Shown here in pieces: positions 17,287 to 25,567 of a stretch of 64,000 nucleotides of DNA. Location: the NCBI GenBank assembly GCA_964643355.1, contig CAZXPW010000019.1:1-64000 (forward strand). The letters run 5' to 3'. The translations under genes and the position numbers were made by a program. Position 1 is the stretch's first letter, and each line of letters starts with the position of its first letter. The stretch comes from FEN-1350 sp964643355. GTDB lineage: Bacteria > Planctomycetota > Phycisphaerae > Sedimentisphaerales > Anaerohalosphaeraceae. Under the pieces are notes generated by a model. The model saw nothing but the letters and a program-made list of their open reading frames with translations. It searched no databases and was not told the DNA's origin.

Positions 17287-18837
17287 ATGAGAGTTGAAAC
17301 GGCCATTATGGCGTTGGATACGATAGCACCCGAGCAATTTTCAGAGTTACTTTCCAGACGATCCCGGATTCTATTGGAAGCGGCCCGTTACCTTTCCATG
17401 CACGCCGCCCGGTCCAATCTGCTGACCCGACCTCTGCTGGGGGATATTCTGTCTCATTCTTCCCAGATCGAGGAATTGCTGGACGCCTATGGCGCCAGGA
17501 ACAACCAGCAATGGCAACCTTTCCGCTCTCTGGTCGCGACGATCAAGCTGTTCTCGAATGTGGGGTATGAGCTGGTCCATATTCAGCGTGCATTGGTCTC
17601 GTATCAGCTTTTACCGCTGCAGCGGGATTTCGGCCGGGCCACGGAACAGACGCTGGACTATACCTGTCGGATTCTGTCGGAAGCGACTACGCACTTTTTG
17701 GCCAAGGCGAAGGAACTGGGGATACCGATCCCCTCCGACACAGACCCCCATCGCTACGAAGAACACCTTCCTCCGGGGCGTCTGGAACAGAATCTGGCCA
17801 CGCGAAAAAGCGAAACGGTCGCCAAAACGGTCACGCTCTTGGCGACGGCCTTTCTGAATCTGGCCGCGGAAAGCAAACCAACTCTCCCCTCGGGCGATGT
17901 CGGCCCGGAGGAATACGAGGAGTACCTCAAGGCCTCCATCACGGAGGAGCGACTCCGGTCTCTTGAATTTCGATTCCACAATCTCCAGTCTCTCTACGAC
18001 ACGAATGTCTCCAAGACCGAAACCGAAGACCTGGACCCCGATTTGTCGGTCCTGCGCGGGCATATCAGCGTCGTGATGCATTTGTTACGAGTGGCGACGG
18101 AGTTCGCCCATTACTACGAGCGGCATATTCAGCGAAAACATCAGATCAGCGGTGGGTATAACGATCCGCAACCGCTCTTGAGTTCGCTGATGAACTATGC
18201 GGTCAGCTTTGCGGGCAATTATCTGGCCGCCGCGGAACTGTTATGCCAGAACATGCTGAAACGGTACACCGAAATCGGCACGATCGAGGTTACCGTTCCG
18301 CAGTATCGTGGATTCCATGTGCGGCCTTCGACGCTGGTGTCCAAACTGGTGTTGCACTACGGAAGCCAGGTGAAAATGGAACTGGACGGCGAATACTACG
18401 ACGCGGCCTCACCGCTGGAGTTGTTCCGGGCCAATGAAAAGATCAACGCGCAAAAACGGCGATCGCTGGCCGAGGAAATACTTCGGTTGCAACTGGTTCC
18501 GGATCGGTTGCGAGACGATCAGGATATTCGCGGCATGATCCACAATGTCGTCATGACCCTGGCCGAGACCAGTAAACTCATTATTTACGAGCACCCTTTG
18601 CCTCTCAAAGACAACCTGACCCTGCGAAATACTCAACTGATGGAGCAGGTCACCGACGAAATCGCGAGGTTGCAGGCCCACGGCAAGATCGACATCGGCA
18701 CCAATCTCAAGATTCGCTTCATCGGAGACAAGCGCGTCCTGTCCGATATCAAACTCCTGGCCAACTGCGGGTATGGCGAAGACAATTTCGGAAACAACAT
18801 TCCCCTGCCGGAAGGTCTGGCATATCTGAGACGATAA
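17287..18837 (+). CDS. 516-aa protein with embedded HPr-like domain
   Basis: Residues about 1-325 are mostly helical and match nothing I recognise. From about residue 332 the sequence reads IEVTVPQYRGFHVRPSTLVSKL, then VKMELDGEYYDAASPLELF, which follows the HPr pattern GLHARPA...(DA)xSxL. His344 occupies the place of the phosphorylated histidine. HPr proteins are normally about 88 residues and stand-alone; here the domain sits inside a large protein followed by about 100 more residues. A phospho-accepting or regulatory role is possible; no EI or EII gene is nearby. The start could also be the ATG 21 bp downstream; neither has a strong ribosome site. A terminator follows immediately. Confidence 0.6.
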   Translation: MRVETAIMALDTIAPEQFSELLSRRSRILLEAARYLSMHAARSNLLTRPLLGDILSHSSQIEELLDAYGARNNQQWQPFRSLVATIKLFSNVGYELVHIQRALVSYQLLPLQRDFGRATEQTLDYTCRILSEATTHFLAKAKELGIPIPSDTDPHRYEEHLPPGRLEQNLATRKSETVAKTVTLLATAFLNLAAESKPTLPSGDVGPEEYEEYLKASITEERLRSLEFRFHNLQSLYDTNVSKTETEDLDPDLSVLRGHISVVMHLLRVATEFAHYYERHIQRKHQISGGYNDPQPLLSSLMNYAVSFAGNYLAAAELLCQNMLKRYTEIGTIEVTVPQYRGFHVRPSTLVSKLVLHYGSQVKMELDGEYYDAASPLELFRANEKINAQKRRSLAEEILRLQLVPDRLRDDQDIRGMIHNVVMTLAETSKLIIYEHPLPLKDNLTLRNTQLMEQVTDEIARLQAHGKIDIGTNLKIRFIGDKRVLSDIKLLANCGYGEDNFGNNIPLPEGLAYLRR

Positions 18838-18867
18838 AAAAAGCCGGGACCCGGGTCTCGGCTTTTT
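18836..18867. terminator. Bidirectional rho-independent terminator
   Basis: A stem pairing AAAAAGCCGGGACC with GGTCTCGGCTTTTT (one G-U pair) has A-tract and T-tract flanks, so it can act on both strands. It lies between two convergent genes, the HPr-like gene and the DUF4340 gene. Confidence 0.85.
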
Positions 18868-18880
18868 CGATTCAATCCGT

Positions 18881-20074
18881 TCAGAATGATTGTTCCGGTT
18901 CGTCCGCGGGCACCGGAGGATTTGCGGGCTTCTCGGCCGGTGTTGAACCCTCGGCCGGTTTTTCCTCGGGAACGGCCACAGGGGCTTCGGCCGGTTTGGG
19001 GGCGTCGGTTTTGGGTTCTTCCTTCTTGATATCCTCAAGCAGATCGGCCATCTTTTTGGTCAACGACTGGGCCTTGTACGAGGGAATCGTGTAGATCCAC
19101 CCCTTGTGCTTGGCGGAAAACGCCACGGCCTTATCTCGAGCCAGAAGCTTGGCCTCTTTCTTTTTGAGTTCTTCCTCGGAATCCTTCGCCGTCCGATCGA
19201 TCGTCACATCCGTGGTATCCAGAAACGCCGCATCGCATTTGGCATAATACTTTTCGTCCTTCTTGGCGATCGCCAGCGTATATTGCGTGGTATCCTTGAG
19301 CTGCGCGACATAGGTTGAATCGAATTTCAGGTCCGAGGTCTTGTCCGATTCCTTCTGAACATCATCCAAATACAACCCGGCAAGGGCTTCGAACACTGTT
19401 CGGTACTCGCTGCCTTTGAATTGTTTTCCTTCGGGCATCTTGTCCAGGGAGATGTTCCCCTGATCGGGCTTATTGAGCACATAGGCGCCGTCCGGAACGG
19501 TTACGGTGACTTTCACGATCTCGTCGCGGTTGGGATTGGTCAATTCTTTTTCGACAAAATCCATGGGACTCATGTATGGCCAGTTGTTTTCCGATACTCG
19601 ATATACCTTGTCCGAATCAACCGGGCGAACATAGACCTCGCTGGTCTGCTCGTGGGGTTTGGACAGCCAAAAACCCGCCAGCGTTTTCGATTCGGCATCC
19701 TGCAAAATGACTTTGTATCGGGCGGTTTCATCCGTAACGCCCAGATCGGCGTGATTGGCCTTGTTATCCGTCTTCAATTCCGCGGGCTTGAGATCCAAAC
19801 AAGCCGCCAAGATCGAATTGATCTCGCTGGTTTTGGCCGGGTAGTTGTCTTTGGTTTCAACCAGAAATCCCTTGGCTCCGCGGACCAGTCGCACCTTGTC
19901 CTTATCCAGCGTCAAGTCGATCGCGGCGATCTTCTCCTGGGGAAGTCCCTGGATCAGATATTGGGGAACATCGGGCATCGAGGGCTTGCGGTTAGCCCAA
20001 TAAGACTGGGCAATCGCCCAAGAGAGCATCACGGCTGCAACAACACCGAGAATCGTCAGTTTTTGATTGTTCAT
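18881..20074 (-). CDS. DUF4340-type membrane-anchored protein
   Basis: The 397-aa protein has an N-terminal membrane anchor (residues about 4-22), a long extracytoplasmic region with the DUF4340 pattern (AIDLTLDKDKVRLVRGAKGFLVE, then NSILAACLDLKPAEL) and a C-terminal Pro/Ala/Glu-rich tail. DUF4340 proteins are usually encoded beside GldG-type ABC systems, as here, and their role is unknown. The ATG has AGGAG 8 bases upstream; the gene is last in the four-gene Gld-like operon, 28 bp after the GldG-like gene. Confidence 0.8.
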   Translation of the reverse strand: MNNQKLTILGVVAAVMLSWAIAQSYWANRKPSMPDVPQYLIQGLPQEKIAAIDLTLDKDKVRLVRGAKGFLVETKDNYPAKTSEINSILAACLDLKPAELKTDNKANHADLGVTDETARYKVILQDAESKTLAGFWLSKPHEQTSEVYVRPVDSDKVYRVSENNWPYMSPMDFVEKELTNPNRDEIVKVTVTVPDGAYVLNKPDQGNISLDKMPEGKQFKGSEYRTVFEALAGLYLDDVQKESDKTSDLKFDSTYVAQLKDTTQYTLAIAKKDEKYYAKCDAAFLDTTDVTIDRTAKDSEEELKKKEAKLLARDKAVAFSAKHKGWIYTIPSYKAQSLTKKMADLLEDIKKEEPKTDAPKPAEAPVAVPEEKPAEGSTPAEKPANPPVPADEPEQSF

Positions 20075-20102
20075 GGTCTTCGCTCCTGAGATGAAATGCC
20101 GA

Positions 20103-22142
20103 TTAGGCGTCACTGGCATGACTGATGTACATTTTGCGCATCATGCTGCGGCGAACGCCCACAAGAATCGCCAAAACCAGAATCAAAATCGGTCCCGGCA
20201 GCGTACAGAAGTTCCGCAAACGCGATTCCATCCGCTCGATTTCCTTGCGTTTGGTTTCCTTGACCTTTCGCAATTCGAGCTTGGCTTTGTAAATATCTTC
20301 CTCGATCTTCCTCTTTTCACTCATAATCGTATTGGCGATCAGGTCGTCCTGGCCTTCCTTGACCGAGGCGAGCTTCTGATTGAGTTGTTGCTGCCACTGA
20401 TCAATCTGGGCCTGCAGCTTGGTTTCTTCCTCGCGGGAGGCCTCTTCGGCCTGCGTCTCAATCTGATCGACCTTCACAAACGGCCGCTTGAAGTTGCCCC
20501 GCGACCGGATCGAGATCAGAGCGCTGGAACCGGCCAGATCTTCGAGCGTATTGAGAACCAGCGAACTGTTGTCCTCGACGACGGTGATGCCGAAGAAGGT
20601 TTGCCGATAGGCGACGATATCGCTGATGAAATCGACATCGGCAAATACCACGACGGCACAATCCGCTGAGGCCTCGGTCAAACCGGTCAGTTTCTCCGTT
20701 TTGGTCTCCTTTTTCTCGTCCGGTTTCGCGGCCGGATCATCCGGATCCTGATCCGGCTTATCCGCCGCAATTTCGACGCCATTCGGGAAAGCCGACTTGA
20801 GCCGACCGGTAATCAGATACCCCATCGCCACCGGCTCGGTTCCCGGAACAAACTTGCGGATCAGCTGCGAGTAGTCCGGCATCATCAACTCAAACGAACT
20901 GGACACCTTCCATGCGTTTCCTTTGGCGGTCGTGGTCAGCAGCGGGGTAAGCTTGACATTGGCCGATGGAGATTCCGACGAAGGACTGGTCGACGGGCTG
21001 TCGCTCGTCTGTGGGGCGATGATCGGCGCTGGACGCAGAACGCCCGGAAACATCAGGTTGACCGAGTTCAGAGACGCCGTTACGGCCACATCCGTATTAA
21101 ACGAATTCTTTTCCTTTTGCAGACGCAGAATGCCGATGATCTTTTCGGGCCTCTGATTGGGCCGCGGAGAACCGGTCACCGCCAACTCCAGATCGCCTGC
21201 GAAAGTATTCTCGGGCATTTCCAGCCCCCAGGCCTTGAGCAGATTCGGAAGCCCCGAGCTGCTACTTTGGTCCATCATGCCCATCTGTCGCTGCATCGGA
21301 TTGGGCCGATCAATCACGGCATGGGGATCCTGGAAAATAATCGTCCGCCCCCCTTTAAGAATAAACTGGTCAATCGCCCATTGCGTCTTCTCCGATAGAT
21401 TTTTGGGATGAATGACCATCAGGATATCGACATCCTTGATCTCCTGCGTATCGGTGGGAACGGAGCTTACCTCGTAGGACTGTTTGAGATGCGTTACAAT
21501 TCCCCAAGCCGGCTGGGGCTGCTGACCCTGCATCCGCATCATCTGGGCCATATACCCATTCATGTCGTCGCCCATCACGGGCAATGGACTGAGGATCCCG
21601 ATCTTTTTCTTGGCCCGCGTGATCGCCGTATCGATCAGATAGGCGATGTCGTATTCGACGAAACTCTGCCGATCGGGCGAGAAAAAGTCGATGGTTTTGG
21701 TCACGCCAAACTGGGTCTGGACGACCAGTCCGAAGAAAAAGTTCTCGTCTTCGGAAATCGCGAATCGCTTAAGGTTGTACCGAATCGCCTCCAGCTCATC
21801 GTCGCTGTACGGCCGGGGATCAATCACCTCCAATTGCACCATTCCCTTGCCGGCCTTGACGAACTCGTCCAGCAGCGCCCGAACATAATAATAATAGTTA
21901 TTGAAGAAACGAATCTGGTCGTTGGCTTTCAGCGTCGCGGTTTTGGTGTAATACAGTTTCATCCGAATCGGCTGGTTGAGACCGCCGAGAATCTGTTTGG
22001 CTCCGTTCGACAAGGTGTACAGTTTCTGGTCGGTGATATCCAATCGCCACGACCGCATCAGGTTTTGGCAGATACTGATGGCCGAAAAACCGATAACGCC
22101 GATAAACAGAACGGCCAAACTGGCACGAAAGGTCCGGTTCAT
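20103..22142 (-). CDS. GldG-like ABC auxiliary protein
   Basis: The 679-aa protein has one N-terminal membrane helix (about 8-28), a large extracytoplasmic GldG/ABC-auxiliary domain (DITDQKLYTLSNGAKQIL, ... KGGRTIIFQDPHAVID) and a C-terminal anchor (LPGPILILVLAILVG) preceded by a coiled coil (about residues 575-650). An acidic, proline-rich insert lies near residue 370. GldG partners with GldA/GldF in an ABC exporter first linked to gliding in Bacteroidota; in other phyla the function is unknown. Its ATG overlaps the permease stop by one base (TAATG). Confidence 0.82.
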   Translation of the reverse strand: MNRTFRASLAVLFIGVIGFSAISICQNLMRSWRLDITDQKLYTLSNGAKQILGGLNQPIRMKLYYTKTATLKANDQIRFFNNYYYYVRALLDEFVKAGKGMVQLEVIDPRPYSDDELEAIRYNLKRFAISEDENFFFGLVVQTQFGVTKTIDFFSPDRQSFVEYDIAYLIDTAITRAKKKIGILSPLPVMGDDMNGYMAQMMRMQGQQPQPAWGIVTHLKQSYEVSSVPTDTQEIKDVDILMVIHPKNLSEKTQWAIDQFILKGGRTIIFQDPHAVIDRPNPMQRQMGMMDQSSSSGLPNLLKAWGLEMPENTFAGDLELAVTGSPRPNQRPEKIIGILRLQKEKNSFNTDVAVTASLNSVNLMFPGVLRPAPIIAPQTSDSPSTSPSSESPSANVKLTPLLTTTAKGNAWKVSSSFELMMPDYSQLIRKFVPGTEPVAMGYLITGRLKSAFPNGVEIAADKPDQDPDDPAAKPDEKKETKTEKLTGLTEASADCAVVVFADVDFISDIVAYRQTFFGITVVEDNSSLVLNTLEDLAGSSALISIRSRGNFKRPFVKVDQIETQAEEASREEETKLQAQIDQWQQQLNQKLASVKEGQDDLIANTIMSEKRKIEEDIYKAKLELRKVKETKRKEIERMESRLRNFCTLPGPILILVLAILVGVRRSMMRKMYISHASDA

Positions 22143-22873
22143 TAGCTCGCCTTCCTTTCATTCAGAATAACACTGGAAGCCCAGATCCACCCGATGATCA
22201 GCAGGATGAAATACGACAGGTCCCGAAATTCGAGAACCCCCTTGAGGATCGAATCAAAGTGGTCCTGGATACTGAAACTTTCAATCGTTCTGACCACCCC
22301 GGCCGGCAGAACCGTGGATAAATAATTTAGTGTGGTCGGCATCCCCGCATAGACCAGAATCGCACAGGCGGATACCGAGAGAATAAAACTGATCACCTGG
22401 TTTTTGGACAGGGCCGAGAAAAAGGAGCCAATCGCCAGGAAGGAACCGGCCATCAGAAAACTTCCGATGTACCCGGTGATGATCAGGCCCATGTCCGGAT
22501 CTCCCAGATAGATGACCGTGGCCGGAACCGGGAAGGTCAGGATCAAGGCGATCGCCAAAAATGCCCACGCCGCAAAGAACTTGCCCAGGACCGCCTGGGG
22601 AACGGTAATCGGCAAAGTGAACAGCAACTCCACCGAACCGGTCCGCCGCTCTTCCGACCACATTCGCATCGCGGTGGAGGGCACCATAAAGATAAACAAC
22701 AACGGCAGGTTCATAAAAAAGGTCCGCAGATCCGCTTGCCGAATCTCGAAAAAACCCTGCTTAAAGGTCAGATACCCGGCAAAGAAGAGAAAAATAACCA
22801 GAAAGACATACGCCACCGGCGTGGCGAAATAGCCCTTCAGTTCGCGTTTGAAAACCGAGCAAAATCCATTCAT
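22142..22873 (-). CDS. ABC-2 type permease (GldF-like)
   Basis: The 243-aa integral membrane protein has about six hydrophobic segments. It begins VFKRELKGYFATPVAYVFL, a start typical of GldF/NosY-like ABC-2 permeases, and contains SEERRTGSVELLFTLP, a frequent cytoplasmic motif before the second helix. It should form the channel with the ATPase encoded just upstream (31-bp gap). Substrate unknown. Confidence 0.85.
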   Translation of the reverse strand: MNGFCSVFKRELKGYFATPVAYVFLVIFLFFAGYLTFKQGFFEIRQADLRTFFMNLPLLFIFMVPSTAMRMWSEERRTGSVELLFTLPITVPQAVLGKFFAAWAFLAIALILTFPVPATVIYLGDPDMGLIITGYIGSFLMAGSFLAIGSFFSALSKNQVISFILSVSACAILVYAGMPTTLNYLSTVLPAGVVRTIESFSIQDHFDSILKGVLEFRDLSYFILLIIGWIWASSVILNERKAS

Positions 22874-22904
22874 CGTTCAATCCCCTTTCGATCGACGAAC
22901 ATCA

Positions 22905-23639
22905 TTAAGCAACATGGCGGGTCTTCGTGATCTTGCGGAAGACCTCGTCCAGCGAGGCGCTATATTTCTGTTTCAATTCGGCCGGCGTCGAATCCACCAG
23001 GATCTTCCCGCGGGCGACAATGATTGTGCGGGTGCAAACGGCCTCAACTTCTTCCAGGATGTGCGTGGAAACGATGATGCATTTGTCTTTGGCCATCTTG
23101 TTGATGAGTTGGCGGACTTCGTGTTTCTGGTTGGGATCCAATCCGTCGGTCGGTTCGTCGAGGATTAGAACCTTCGGATCGTGGATCAGGGTCTGGGCCA
23201 GACACACGCGCCGGCGATACCCTTTGGACAAGGTCTCGATCGTCTGGTGATAGACCGATTCGATCGAACAGGTCTTGACCACCCGATCCAAGGCCTGACG
23301 ACGCGCGGCTCCTTTTATTTCGCGGGCATCACAGATAAAGCTCAGAAAGCCGGCCACAGTCATTTCCGGATAGGCCGGGGCGTTCTCGGCCAGATAGCCG
23401 ATCGACTTGCGCACGCCCACGGGGTCGGTGATGATGTCGTGGCCGCAAACGGTGGCGGTACCGCTGTCGGGAGGTAGAAAGCAGGCCAGCATTTTCATGG
23501 CTGTGCTCTTGCCGGCCCCGTTGGGGCCCAGGAAACCCAGGACCTCGCCCTGGCCGACATCGAAACTGATGCCATCGACCGCCACCACCGGGCCGAAGGT
23601 CCGCCGAAGGTTTTTCACGCTAATCAGTAGATTGTCCAT
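22905..23639 (-). CDS. ABC transporter ATP-binding protein (GldA-like)
   Basis: The 244-aa ATPase has Walker A GPNGAGKST, a Q-loop region LAENAPAYPEMTV, signature LSKGYRRRV, Walker B VLILDEPTDGLDP and the switch His in ISTHILEEVE-like VSTHILEEVE. The YRRRV signature variant is common in GldA/NatA-like exporters. The ATG at 23639 begins MDNLLISVKNL, matching the usual domain start; a longer frame upstream is not needed. First gene of the ATPase-permease-GldG-DUF4340 operon. Confidence 0.88.
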   Translation of the reverse strand: MDNLLISVKNLRRTFGPVVAVDGISFDVGQGEVLGFLGPNGAGKSTAMKMLACFLPPDSGTATVCGHDIITDPVGVRKSIGYLAENAPAYPEMTVAGFLSFICDAREIKGAARRQALDRVVKTCSIESVYHQTIETLSKGYRRRVCLAQTLIHDPKVLILDEPTDGLDPNQKHEVRQLINKMAKDKCIIVSTHILEEVEAVCTRTIIVARGKILVDSTPAELKQKYSASLDEVFRKITKTRHVA

Positions 23640-23701
23640 AGTCCTATTCCCAAACCAATAGATCACGAATATCCGGCCTCCCACGGCCGAGTTAAAAAGG
23701 A

Positions 23702-23731
23702 ATATTGAAACCCTTTTCCGCCGTTTGTCAA
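23702..23731 (-). promoter_or_regulatory. Possible promoter of the Gld-like operon
   Basis: On the minus strand a perfect TTGACA (23726-23731) is followed after 18 bp by CAATAT (23702-23707), a poor -10. The position about 65 bp before the ATPase ATG is suitable, but the -10 match is only three of six. Confidence 0.4.
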
Positions 23732-23782
23732 GCCCCCAGTTTGTATTCCAGTTTGTATTCCGTCTTCCCCCGGGTATGAGGG

Positions 23783-23811
23783 TTTACACCGGGTGGTTTT
23801 CTGGGTAGGAT
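23783..23811 (+). promoter_or_regulatory. Possible promoter of the PIG-L/NagB-like operon
   Basis: TTTACA (23783-23788) and TAGGAT (23806-23811) are 17 bp apart, 30 bases before the PIG-L ATG. Both boxes have one or two mismatches. Just upstream is a 12-base tandem duplication, AGTTTGTATTCC twice. Confidence 0.45.
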
Positions 23812-23840
23812 ACGACCGGATCCGAATCAGGAGCAACCCA

Positions 23841-24599
23841 ATGACACAGATTGTTCTTGCCGTCGGGGCCCACCCCGACGATGTGGAGTTTATGGCTGCC
23901 GGGACTCTGGCTCTGTTACGACAAAAGGGCTGGCAGATCCATACCGCTTCCCTGACGCCTGGCGACTGCGGGACGATGACCCACACACGCCAGGAAATCA
24001 GTCGTATCCGTAAAGCCGAGGCCTCGGCTTCCGCTGCTCTGCTGGGCGGAACCTATCATTGCCTTGAGTGTGACGATATGTTTATTGTTTACGATCGTTC
24101 AACCCTTCTGAAGGTCATTGGCCTGATCCGGACGGTTCGACCGGATCTGGTCTTTGCCCCCAGCCCCGAAGATTACATGGCTGATCACGAAAACACCAGT
24201 CGTCTTGTTTGGAATGCCTGTTTCGCGGCCGGAATTCCCAACATTCCAACACCGCAAGCCGAGCCGTTTCACCGGATTCCCTGCCTGTATTACATGGACC
24301 CGGTGGACGCCAAGGACAAATACGGCCAGCCGGTCGCCGCGGATCTGATGGTCGATATATCAGCCGTTGTGGACCTTAAAACACGGATGCTCGCCTGCCA
24401 CGCCAGTCAGCGGGACTGGCTGCTGGCCCACCACGGAATCGACGAGTATCTGGACTCTATGAAGCGCCATGGTCGCCTACGAGGTCGGCAAGCCAACTGC
24501 GAATTCGCCGAGGCCTTTCGCCGACATCGCGGCCATAGTTTTCCGCAGGACGATCTGCTGAGCAAAGAACTCGGCGATCTGATCCGATCCGCCCGGTAA
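23841..24599 (+). CDS. PIG-L family deacetylase
   Basis: The 252-aa protein has the zinc motif AHPDDVEF at the N-terminus and the later metal/catalytic region ADHENTSRLVW. PIG-L/LmbE-family enzymes remove N-acetyl groups from GlcNAc-containing substrates. The adjacent gene, 15 bp downstream, encodes a glucosamine-6-phosphate isomerase-like protein, so the pair probably deacetylates an N-acetylglucosamine derivative and isomerises the amine. The ATG has AGGAG 7 bases upstream and opens with the expected strand MTQIVLAVGAHPDD. Confidence 0.88.
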   Translation: MTQIVLAVGAHPDDVEFMAAGTLALLRQKGWQIHTASLTPGDCGTMTHTRQEISRIRKAEASASAALLGGTYHCLECDDMFIVYDRSTLLKVIGLIRTVRPDLVFAPSPEDYMADHENTSRLVWNACFAAGIPNIPTPQAEPFHRIPCLYYMDPVDAKDKYGQPVAADLMVDISAVVDLKTRMLACHASQRDWLLAHHGIDEYLDSMKRHGRLRGRQANCEFAEAFRRHRGHSFPQDDLLSKELGDLIRSAR

Positions 24600-24614
24600 T
24601 ACAAGGAGAAACGA

Positions 24615-25550
24615 ATGCCCCGAAAACTCAGTTTACTTGCCCCGGATTGGTGGGATTACACAACCCTTGACGAACAGATCCTCCAGGATGCTTCCCGTTT
24701 GTCGATCGCCGACATGGAACAAATGTCTCGAATGGGGTTCCGCGTAGTATTCTATGACACGCTCGAGGAGTTCTATCTGGCCGAGGCCCTCGAATACATT
24801 ACGGCCTGGATGCAATCGACTCCGGATAATCCCGTCGGCATCTGCGGTCCCATCGGACCAACGGAACAATTGCCCCTGGTTGCGCGGCTGGTCAACGAAT
24901 TGGATCTGAATCTGGGAAAAAAGGACGCGCACTTTTGGGGCATGGACGAATGGGTCATCGGTGACAAGGAAGTTGAACCGGATCACCCCCTCTCCTTCCG
25001 CAAGGCCGACATGGAACTCTGTTTTGACCGGATCGACAAGAAACTTCGAATGCCGGAAAAGAACCTCCATTTTCCCACGGCCAACACCAAACCCTATATC
25101 CATAGCTGGGAAGGCATTCGATGCGCCGTAATGCAGGGCGGCCAAGGCGAGACCAAACACTGGGCCTTCAACGATCCCGTCCGTCGGCAAGGCGTTTACA
25201 AAGACACCCCCCCGACCCCTGCCGAGTACCGTAAACTGACCACGCGCATGGTCGATCTGCACCCAATCACGCTGATGCAAAACGCCCGCACTTCCGGCGG
25301 CGGAATGATCACGGGCGTGCCGACGCGGGCGATGACCGTCGGCCCGATCGAGACCTGGAAGGCCGAGAAAGTCAGTATCTGGCAGGCCGGCTGCCACGAC
25401 AACGCCCTGGGCATGAGATTAACGACTCTGATGATCGGAAAGAGAATCGCCGATTCGGCCGTGCCGATGTCCCTGCTGGCCGATCATCCCAATGTCCAGT
25501 TCAACTTTTATCGCCGCGGCGTCGGTTCCTGCGCGGTCGAAATGCATTAA
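24615..25550 (+). CDS. Glucosamine-6-phosphate deaminase/isomerase-like protein (NagB fold)
   Basis: The 311-aa protein fits the NagB/RpiA-like fold. GICGPIGPTEQ corresponds to the phosphate-binding loop, FWGMDEWVIG to the loop with the catalytic Asp, GGQGETKHWAFNDP to GG.G.DGHIAFNEP and GVPTRAMTVGP to the late conserved TxALTxG segment. The motifs are recognisable but diverged (ETKHWAF in place of DGHIAF), so substrate may differ from glucosamine-6-phosphate. Strong ribosome site AAGGAG. It follows the PIG-L deacetylase in an evident two-gene operon and ends 17 bp before a convergent gene. Confidence 0.8.
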   Translation: MPRKLSLLAPDWWDYTTLDEQILQDASRLSIADMEQMSRMGFRVVFYDTLEEFYLAEALEYITAWMQSTPDNPVGICGPIGPTEQLPLVARLVNELDLNLGKKDAHFWGMDEWVIGDKEVEPDHPLSFRKADMELCFDRIDKKLRMPEKNLHFPTANTKPYIHSWEGIRCAVMQGGQGETKHWAFNDPVRRQGVYKDTPPTPAEYRKLTTRMVDLHPITLMQNARTSGGGMITGVPTRAMTVGPIETWKAEKVSIWQAGCHDNALGMRLTTLMIGKRIADSAVPMSLLADHPNVQFNFYRRGVGSCAVEMH

Positions 25551-25567
25551 CCGAAGATCGCGGGATC

